Assembly (NCBI GenBank): GCA_030272155.1
Contig: CP126195.1
Coordinates: forward strand, 62,001-126,000
Length of the DNA stretch: 64,000 bases
Origin: Tetradesmus obliquus
Taxonomy: Eukaryota; Chlorophyta; Chlorophyceae; Sphaeropleales; Scenedesmaceae
Reading direction: 5' to 3'
Below, in pieces: positions 56,138 to 64,000 of the stretch (the stretch's first letter is position 1; each line of letters starts with the position of its first letter). The translations under genes and the position numbers were made by a program. The notes beneath the pieces are model-generated. The model did not search any database, was not told the origin of the DNA, and saw only the letters and a list, made by a program, of their open reading frames with translations.

Positions 56138-59100
56138 CATGGACACCTCAACTCACAGCCGGCAATGACAGCACATTGCTCACACGACCATGCATGCAGC
56201 CGCACAGAGCTAGCAGTGGCATGTCACTTGCTGGCTCTGGGATGCAAGAGTATCTGTCACATGATAGCCACAGCTGCTGCAGGGCAGGCATCAGGCTGCC
56301 AGCAGTGACCCCTGGAACAGCCTGTGCTGCGGCTCATCAGGCAGAGCAATTGCCAACAGCAGCACGACAAGTAGCCCGGGTTGATAGCCGCAGCGTGCTG
56401 CACTCACATGGGAGGCAGAGGGGGAGGGGGGCTGGGTGGCGGCGGCGGCGGGCTTGGCGGCGGGGGTGGTGACGGTGGCGGCGGCGGTGACGAGTCTGGT
56501 GGTGGTGGGCTAGGTGGCGGGCTGGCCGGCACAAAGGGAGGAGGTGCGGCGAGTGGTGGGCTGGGTGGTGGGGCCAGAGGCGGTGGGCTGGGTGGTGGGG
56601 CCAGAGGCGGCGGGCTGGGTGGTGGGAAGGCAGGTGGCGGGCTGGGAGGTGGCCCTGGTGACGGGCTTGGTACGGTTGGACTGATGACCGGCAGGATGAT
56701 AGGCAGTGCCTCTGCAATGGCGGGCGGTGGCGGGAATGGGGGCGGAGGACTGCAGGAGGCAGCAGCAGAGAAGCAACGGGGTCAGCAGCAGTAGGTGTGC
56801 AGTTGAAACTGTATGTACAAACAAGCATGTTGTTGCCAGCAACCCGGGCATCAGTACGAGTGGAGCCGTTACGAGTATGAAGTGTTGTACCAGGACGACA
56901 ACTTTCAGTTGATGTTTAGCACTTTTGCTGCAGGTCTGAAGGGTAAGCGAACGTGGCGAGTGTTTCAAGCTACTGCCGAGTGCATCTAGCACGAGGCTGT
57001 GAAGCTGTTGACTCACCTTGGTGGTGGTGGGCTGGGTGGTGATGGGGGCGGTAGGCTGCACGGCAAGGACAAGCAGCAGCAGCAGCAGCAGCAGGCAGCA
57101 AGAAGCAAAAAGGAGTCAGCATTACATTGCAAGACATCACTTCTGACAAGAGGCAGCCTTACACAGCGGTTGCAGCACTGCAGTGTCCCTTCAGAAGACA
57201 ATGGCAGATAGGTGCGTGTTGGTGCAGGGCAGGCACCACCCCCTTTGCCTACATGCCAAGCCATGAGCAATGCAGCTGCCACACATCAAGCAGGCACCAC
57301 AGAAAGCCACAACAGCAGTAGCAGCAGCAGCCCACCTGGGTGGCGAGGGCGGCGGCGGGCTAGGAGGGCTGGGCGGCGGCGGGGACGGCGCGACAGGCGG
57401 CGGCGGCGACGGTGGAGGCGGTGGGCTGGGCAGCTCAATCAGTGCTACTGATGGTGGGCTGGCACCGATTTTGCACAGGTCTGGGCTGCCGAAGAAGGCC
57501 CTGGTGCCGATCTGGTCCTCGCCACCTCGCAGCGCGTATCCCTTGCCTTGCACGTAGATGTAGCCCCAGCATGCCGCGTTTGCGTCGCAACTCTTGCCGC
57601 AGCTTGTCTCATCTGTGCAGCCTTCTGCATTCCACTCCACGGTCTGCTTGGCCTCCTCAACTAGGCTAGGGTTTGGTGATGTGCCAATCTCTCCACTGGC
57701 TGGCAGCGCCCCCCAGGGGCTCATGTTGCAGGCCATGTACAGGCTGGAGGACTGCGTCTTGGCTGCCACACTGTCTGATGCAGCCACCTGCACCAGGCCT
57801 TTGACCATTTTGTTGGTTTTGACGCTGGCTGATGCAATCATCATGCTGGGCGGCAGCTTGTAGAACAGCCGGGGCAGTGCAGCGTCCTGCGAGACAGGCC
57901 CGGTGGGGGCCAGCAGCGCGTGCTTGCACACACTGCTGCTGCCGCCGCTGCCAGCCTCGTACTGCACCATGCAGCACAGGTCATTGGGACACGCCTCCAC
58001 GCAAGCCGCCACGCTGCTTGCGCCTGCAGCAACCGCCTTAAACACTGCCTCATTCAGCGCAAGCCTATTTCCTGCAGGCGCCGGCAGCTGCGCGTAGCGC
58101 GGCACGCACGTCTCAGGGCCTGTTGCGTTTGCATAGAAGGTCATGCCGCTGCTGACGTATGTGTCTCCCACGTGGTGGTTGAAGGGCGTGCTGGGGCAGG
58201 CGGTGCATGTGGTGGACGTGCCTGTTGAGAAGGTGCCACAGGCGCAGGCGCTGCATGCGGCCAGGTTGGTGGTGCCGTCCTGGATGCCGGAGCCAGCCAC
58301 ACACACTGCACAGCAGGAAGGGTTTGGCAGCATGGCAGGCGGCAGCATGGTTAGTGCAGAGCAGCAGGAGCAAGGCAGGCACGGTACCAGTTCTAACATC
58401 CGGTCACCAACTGCAGAACAGGGCTGGGGGTGATTGTCTTTCCCAACGGTGCACAGCTACGAAGAGCAACAGGCGAGGCGTGCAGCGCAACTTTGTGCAG
58501 TGCTGTCACACAGTCATCAATCGCAGGTGGCCCGCTCACCATCACATGCTGCGCTGCCTGGTGCAGACGTGCTCTGCCCAGCCGGGCACGGCAGGCAGCC
58601 AGGGTTGGCCGTCGTGTTAGCCCCAGCCTCATCACCAGGGCCGTACGTCCCCACCGGGCACTTGGCAGCAGCCGGCAGCCCTGGCACACTGGTGGCATTT
58701 GCCGCATCAGCGCCGCAGCCCGGCAGCACCTTGCAGTGCTGCGGTGAGGCCTGCTTGGAGCCGTCACCAGGCACGTAGTCCGTGGTGCGGCAGGGCGGGC
58801 ACTGCTCGCAGGGGGACATCTCGTCTTGCGTGGAGTAGAAGCCATCGGGGCACTGCAGGGCAGGGCGGCAGGCAGCAGGAGGATGTGCTGAGTGGGTTGG
58901 TGGCAGCAGTTCAGGATGCCTGCTACACAGCAGACACCAGGCTGCTTTAATGGTAGGAGGCGTGAAGGCGCATGAGGTATCCTCATCACCGCACACGTCC
59001 CCTTCCTTAACTTACGCGGGTGTTAAGTGTGAACACACCACGCGTAGCTCATTCATTTATTCATTCATTCAGGCTGCTTTACTGGTGCCATGTCAGCTCT

Positions 59101-61959
59101 GTGGGGCCCGCAGCATGCAGCACATCAGCTGGCGAAGGTCAGCAGCCGACGGACGCTGCCATCGACACAGCTCGCATGCAGCTACTCTAGCTGCACATGT
59201 GTACAGTCGCCTCACCTGGTTGGCGCCCTCCGAGGTGTAGCCGAAGCCTGCGCTGTTCTTGCAGGCCGTGTACGAGGTGGATCCAGCAGGCGACTTGAGG
59301 TTCTTGGTGCAGGCCTTGCAGGGCGCTGCCTGCAGGCCGAATGTCTCAGCAGCCACGCCGTACGTGTTCTCAGGGCAGGGCGCGGTGGCCCTCATGCTGC
59401 TAAGGCTGGCAGGGTCAACGGCAATGCCCCAGCCAGGCAGGATGTCTGGTGCGGGGGAAGGCAGGGCAGGGCCAGCAGAGGGACGCAGAGCAGCGGCAGC
59501 AGTGGCATGTGAGCGAGCTATGCAACCCGCCACCCAAGGTGAAGTGTGACGGCGTGTAATCGAGCCGTGTAGCATGCTGCTGCTGCTGGTGAAGTGTGGC
59601 CACTGCCAGGCAGGGAGCACGCAGCAGGTGTCCAGCCACATGGGCAACTTCACAAGTGCAGCTTGCTGTGCATTACTGCCAAACACAAACACAGCAGCTA
59701 GGCCATCCTGTTGCACTCACAGCATGATGCGGGCGAGGATGCCACCTTGCTGCCTGGCGCTGCAGTGGGGCTCTCATCATCATCCATGGCCCGGCTGAGC
59801 ACTCCCTCGCCACACTTGCTGCACACGTCCCGCCCGTCGCCTGCCGTGCTGGCCACTTCGCTGAAGGACTTCCAGCCAGCCCTGTAGTAGCCCTCTTGCT
59901 GCGTGCCAGCTGGCGTGGTGGGGCACGGCAGCATCTGCCCTGCACTGCCGGCTGCAGCAGCCTTCACAAAGTAGCCAGGCGGCACCATGCAGTCGTTGAT
60001 GCTGGTGGACGCATTAGCCAGTGTGGTGGAGCTCAGGGGACAGGCCGCACATGCGAATACGTTGCTGCTGTTGTCGTGGTAGTAGCCAATGGGGCAGGCA
60101 GCTGCTGCTGGCGGCGGCTGCTCCAGTGACTGGCTGACCACGCTGCCTGCTGGTGGCTCCTGGCCTGGTGCTGCACTTGCCACCTTGAAGCCGGGCAGCA
60201 GCACTGCACATAAGGAAACAACGGGCAGCAAAGCAGCACTATCATTATACATGTTCCCAAGACAAGGTGCAAGTAGGACACCATTGATGGTGATGGCATG
60301 CCCCAAACACAGCTTTACAGCACTGCATTGGCCACCTTGAAGGCAGGCAGCAGCACTGCAGCCACACACAGCACCGCAGCACGGTCAAGGAGTGTGTTGT
60401 GGCCGCGGGGACTGGTGTGCATGGCGCCAATGATGGTGGTGGCATGTGCTGCAACAGCTTCTACGCAGCGGATGATGACTTTGCAGCTTCATTGACTGCA
60501 TTAGTTGGCACAGTACAATGAGAGCACCTTTGCTGGTGGGTGTCTGCTGCTGGATGCTGCCAGCGCTGCTCTCCATGTGCATGCCTACAGGCACTCACCA
60601 CTGCACATCCCAATTCCTTGCGTAGCCGTCGCTGCAGTGGTCCAGCCCTCAGGGCATGACAGGCACGCGATGGCAGTCCTGCTGTCGGTGCGCACCCAGC
60701 TGGGGCGGTACATGCCCTTGGGGCAGTCGCGCACCACATTCAGCTCCCAGAACCTGCCGGGGGGCACCTGGCACACGTCAAGTTTGTCTGTGCGGGGCCC
60801 ACTGTAGCCAGGTGGGGTGGCCAGGCCCGACTGGCAGGGCAGGCAGGCCCGCAGCCTGTTGAGCGCGGGCGCGTAGCTGCTGCCACTGCACGCAACTGCA
60901 GGCTGGCCGCGCGCCGGTGGCAGCACATAGCCCGCCTTGGCGACTGCAGGCACACAGCCAGAGTGGGGAGCCAGCATGCATGAGGCATGACAGATGTCAG
61001 TGCTTGGCAGCAGTGCACACTGCCCAGCAACGGCCTGCTGCAACTGCGCTGTGGTTGAGTAACTGCTTGTGTGATACTAATGTTACACCATGGCTGCTGC
61101 ACCAAGCCAGGCCAAGACAGCTGCTGCAGCTCGCCGCCATTAATGCAGTGCCATGTCAAGCATCATTACTACCATCACCATCAGCAGCAGCAGCAGCAGC
61201 AGGAGCAGCAGCAGGAGCAGGAGCAGCAGCAGCAGCATTTGCTGGCTCGTCCTCACCGCAATCGCCAACTCTGCTACTCCTGTCAGCCTTGGTTGTCAGG
61301 CCATCGCTGCCGTCTGCATTGCAGGCCCGTGCAACGCCCAGGTTGGCACCTGGCGTCTTTGCTGCCTGGTCGCCACCAGGGCAGAAGCTGCCTACTGTGC
61401 ATGGCGTGCACGCCCTTGTGCTGCCTGTCACTGTTGAAAACGTGCCGGGCGGGCATACTGCATAGGCAAGAGCAAAGCGGCAGACGGGGATATAGTGGTG
61501 AGACAGCAGCGCTTTGCATGCTGTTGTGATGGGCACCGCATGGGGTAGTGGCGCGGGTGGCATAGGGTTGCGGTGCATAGCATACATCTGCCTAGTTCAC
61601 TGCTCTTGCTCACTGCACAGGCCGAGCATAAGCCATCATATGACATGCTTGCCTATCACACTGCTGCTGCGAGCTGCTGTCCACTCACCGCACTGCACAA
61701 CACTTTTGCCATCGCTGCCCTTCACAGGCGAGAAGCCCCTGAGGCAGCGCAGGCACACATACGTCTCCTTGCTGTCAAGGATGCGTGTGGTGCAGCGCCT
61801 CGGCGTACATGCTGGTATCTGTGCAGGGCAACTGACGCCAGCCTGATGCAAGCTGCGCCCTGCTGGCCGGGCCTCCACTGAAGCTACTGCACCCAGAGAG
61901 GCCACTGCCATCAGCAGCAGTAGCACCTCAACTATTCCGCCTGCCATCGCGGCTGCCAC
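53318..61959 (-). CDS. Large extracellular Cys-rich / proline-rich (HRGP-like) cell-wall glycoprotein
   Basis: A 1416-residue protein from 17 exons: 61959-61689, 61457-61257, 60943-60599, 60203-59721, 59445-59216, 58852-58540, 58305-57336, 57055-57017, 56749-56408, 56059-55968, 55701-55667, 55415-55069, 54791-54744, 54437-54390, 54163-54051, 53889-53746, 53547-53318; all phases close. A signal peptide (IVEVLLLLMAVASLGAVASV) precedes about 600 residues of GCC2/GCC3-like (ephrin-receptor/TNFR-type) Cys modules: CPPGTFSTVTGSTRACTPC, CPEGWTTAATATQGIGMC, CPDGFYSTQDEMSPCEQCPP. Exon 7 adds two PAN/apple-like stretches (CVEACPNDLCCMVQY, CGKSCDANAACWGYIYVQGK), then Ser-Pro(n) linkers. Exons 10-12 and 16-17 encode two homologous Cys modules, about 130 and 125 residues long, separated by more Pro linkers. 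Pro is presumably hydroxylated and glycosylated. The gene combines features of volvocalean pherophorins and GCC proteins, but I could not confirm a pherophorin domain. Structural cell-wall role inferred. Confidence 0.85.
54698..54741. repeat. 11-bp tandem repeat at the donor of proline-linker exon 13
   Basis: Four exact units of ATGGTCAACTC. On the coding strand the array begins within the donor itself (TTC|GTGAGTTGACC), so the 5' splice site is the first unit of the repeat. Confidence 0.95.
56089..56138. repeat. AGGC tetranucleotide tract in an intron of the cell-wall gene
   Basis: About 50 bp of GCAG/AGGC repeats some 30 bases upstream (coding sense) of exon 10. Confidence 0.95.
58950..59069 (+). 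mobile_element. Short SINE-like insertion, copy B (in cell-wall gene intron)
   Basis: A 120-bp element with a perfect 12-bp target-site duplication CAGGCTGCTTTA (58938-58949 and 59070-59081). It starts ATGGTAGGAGGCGTGAAGGC and ends ATTCATTTATTCATTCATT, a simple-repeat tail typical of retroposed short elements. It is homologous to copy A at 45325-45438 along its whole length (shared stretches TTAACTTACGCGGGTGTTAA-type core, CCACGCGTAGCTCATTCATT). It lies antisense to the host gene, in the intron between exons 5 and 6. Confidence 0.8.
60170..60480 (-). repeat. Tandem duplication spanning the 5' edge of cell-wall gene exon 4
   Basis: The acceptor region and first codons of exon 4 (GCCACCTTGAAGCCGGGCAG on the plus strand, 60178-60197) recur at about 60330-60350 with the following CAGCACTGCA. 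The next ~100 bases also correspond (GGTGATGGCATG against GGTGGTGGCATG), giving units of about 150 bp. Confidence 0.75.
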
Positions 61960-63292
61960 GGGCGCAGTCGCGATGGCAGCTAAGTAATATGTTTAAGCTA
62001 CTTCGCTGGCTGCTGCTTGTGCACGCTTGTGCGACCTGGTTCGGACAAGCCCCGGACCGGAATGCTACTGATACACGATGCTGGCTAATCTCGTAAAAGA
62101 CCTAACAAAGTATAAGTTTAGTCTCTTAGAAACGGTTTGCTACGCGTGACCTGCTAAAGCTATCTTTCACAGCTGGTCCCTTCTTCGCAGAGGCTGATGT
62201 CTTATCTGGTTCAACCCTTACCCCATTCAATGTTGGTTTCAAGGCAAGTGAAGATGTTCTGTATGGTGGCCTGTGTCCAGCAACACCCTGCCACCAGGGT
62301 CCGCCTTGTCACTTCGCAGACTCGTACTCATCCGATCCCGCCTGCCAGGCAGTGCCGTGCTCGCTCCCCTTGCATGAGCTCCTAGACATAAAGAGACCCT
62401 TAACCGGTACCGTACCACATACAATGTTCACGCATCTTTTCATAAATGCACGGGGCAGCGCACCGCAAAAAGGTGCTGCATCAGTACTTGCGTAATGGTG
62501 GTGAATACACCGTGCCTGCATGACGACCTATTATAAGGCACTATGCAGATCTATGAACCATTAGAACCTAGATTCAGTGGATTGAAAAGCAACTGTACTT
62601 GGGCGCTGCGGCACAGGGTAGCAGCTGCACGGCCCGTAGGTCACCTGGGCCGCTGGTGAGAGAGTCTCTCACCCGGGCCGCTGGTGACGTCACGCCAGCA
62701 CGGTGCTGGTGACGTATCACAGTGTGCTGCATGCATGCAGCGGCACCGAGCCCCACTGGTGCAAGGCCTTCCGAGGGTACATGCGAGGAACCAATCCCGA
62801 CGGCCAGATGTATGCAGATGCAAGCCCCCCGTGCATAGCTGCAAGTTGAATTCAGTTGTCTGGCCTCGTCAATGTGATGCTGCTGCTATAGCAGCGCCAA
62901 CGACATCGCTGCACCTTGTTGCAACGCAAATTCCTTGCTTAAACAGGCTGCCCACCAGCTCTTTGCTGCTGCCACAGCAGCTCGACAATTGCCCGGCAAT
63001 CAATGGCATTGAAGCAGCGGCTGCTCACCTCTGCTGCTGCACGCTGCCAAGAGCTTGGCCGGGTCGCTGCCAGTGCAGTTGTTGACTGCAACTTGCAGTG
63101 CTTACTTGAAGGTGTGTGCATTGTGCGCGCCCTGCAAGGACTCAGCGGGTGTGCAGCCACTGGCTGTGCTGCTTGCTGCGTCTGGGAGGCGTGGGGTATA
63201 AATCCTGCGTGCCCGCAGCCTGCCAGGCTGGCACGCGTGGATCACTTTTGGCTGAACTTCAGCAGGACTCCTTGAACTGCAAATTGGCGGTG

Positions 63293-63325
<33 letters not shown>

Positions 63326-63764
63326 TGCTGCTGGTCCTGCTGCTGGTCCTGCTGCTGCTGCTGCTGGTCGTGAGGTTTTGCGCTTTGTTGTGGCTGTGGC
63401 AGACATGACAGTGCATCATGTTTCGCCACCAGCTGGAGCCTTCACGTGGCATCTGCAGGAGGTACTGCCAGTACGCGCAGGTGTGCGTGCCATGCGCAGC
63501 TGCAAGAGCAACATGACTCCAAACGACGCACACACACAACGTACATTCTCTTCACATCATGGACAGCAGGCACGCCAGCAACAAGCACTGAGTACGCATT
63601 GCCTGCCTGTTGCCTGAGGCTGGTGAACCCCAGCCTGACATAACATGCCACAACGGCAGTTACGAACATGAGCTGTCAGTTTGGGGTGCTAAGCAATGTT
63701 CGTGTAATTTGGTGTTGTTGGACGGCAACTGGTGAGGTTATTATCAGCTTGATCGTCCGTCCCC
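61960..63764. other. Divergent spacer: promoters of the cell-wall gene and the BUD23-like gene
   Basis: 1.8 kb between two divergently transcribed starts. A direct repeat of about 15 bp (CACC-GGGCCGCTGGTGA) occurs near 62642-62690, and a CTG tract near 63293-63372. Open frames here have no recognisable domain. Confidence 0.55.
63293..63372. repeat. CTG triplet tract with CTGGTC variants
   Basis: About 80 bp of CTG units interrupted by TTG and GTC. Confidence 0.9.
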
Positions 63765-64000
63765 ATGCAAGACGAAAGACCCCGGCCAGAGGATGCCGGC
63801 GATGCAAGCCTGTATTACGACAAAAGCGAAGCTAAACGATATCACACGTGCCAGGAAGTAGTTCAAAAGCAGGTGGAGCTGACAGCACGAGCGCTGGAGT
63901 TCCTGGGGCTGTCAGCAGAGCAGCATGCAGCAGCAGGAGGCAGCAGCAGGCCGCTCATTGCTGACATTGGCTGCGGTGAGGCCCCGCTGCTGCTGGCCGA
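63765..64000 (+). CDS. BUD23: BUD23-like 18S rRNA (guanine-N7)-methyltransferase, first exon only
   Basis: The gene runs off the window. ATG at 63765 opens MQDERPRPEDAGDASLYYDK, then SEAKRYHTCQEVVQKQVELT and ARALEFLGLSAEQ, reaching the SAM-binding motif I start ADIGCG at residues 66-71. The exon ends at 63975 with GGCTGCG|GTGAGG, phase 1. Human BUD23/WBSCR22 begins [20 protein letters not shown] and has LLDIGCG at the same place, so the match is close. BUD23 with TRMT112 methylates a guanine of 18S rRNA in the nucleolus during 40S maturation. 63976-64000 is intron. The start fits the family because RPE and the YYD motif follow directly. Confidence 0.85.
   Translation, partial: MQDERPRPEDAGDASLYYDKSEAKRYHTCQEVVQKQVELTARALEFLGLSAEQHAAAGGSSRPLIADIGCGEAPLLLA

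Noticed and set aside
56089-56138. CRISPR-like regular repeat
   Set aside because: It is a simple AGGC microsatellite with no spacers, in a eukaryotic intron.
54700-57500. Glycine-rich plus-strand frames (GGGGRGGGG type)
   Set aside because: They are the antisense of the proline-linker exons of the cell-wall gene.

Overview
This window looks like nuclear DNA of a chlorophycean green alga, probably close to the Scenedesmus/Tetradesmus group (an inference from gene content, not a match). The evidence is: intron-dense genes with GT-AG introns; very heavy CAG/CTG triplet use giving Gln/Ala/Ser tracts; TGTAA motifs downstream of several stops; a cell-wall glycoprotein with Ser-Pro(n) linkers; a plastid-type ferritin; and a plant-type SR splicing factor. 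I found no virus-derived element, CRISPR array or RNA gene that I could support.

Layout. 136-3162 (+): an unrecognised low-complexity protein gene. 4454-7548 (-): a family-2-type glycosyltransferase with helical repeats, 7 exons. 8105-10633 (-): an SC35-like/SCL SR splicing factor, 6 exons. 11277-13448 (+): a single-pass membrane protein with an EGF-like ectodomain and a basic, Gln/Ser-rich tail. 13943-38095 (-): five head-to-tail paralogues of a secreted SGNH hydrolase, all with the same six-exon, same-phase structure. Copies 1, 3, 4 and 5 are open; copy 2 is broken. 39813-48110 (-): a 14-exon RCC1-repeat protein with a long disordered tail. 48699-51355 (-): plastid ferritin, 6 exons. 53318-61959 (-): a 17-exon, 1416-residue Cys-rich/proline-rich extracellular glycoprotein. 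63765-end (+): first exon of a BUD23-type rRNA methyltransferase, cut by the window edge.

Splice sites were placed by eye. For eight of the nine complete genes the summed exon lengths are a multiple of three with every junction in phase, and the joined proteins match their families. The exceptions are the broken SGNH copy and the 3' part of the first gene.

The most interesting structure is (i) the SGNH array, with copies at different stages: a degenerate one, two diverged open ones, and a recent ~5-kb duplication whose 3' half is nearly identical including an intron; (ii) a short dispersed element, present twice in opposite orientation inside introns of two unrelated genes, each with a perfect target-site duplication and an (ATTC)n-type tail; and (iii) repeated tandem duplication of exon edges into neighbouring introns in at least four genes, leaving decoy splice sites.
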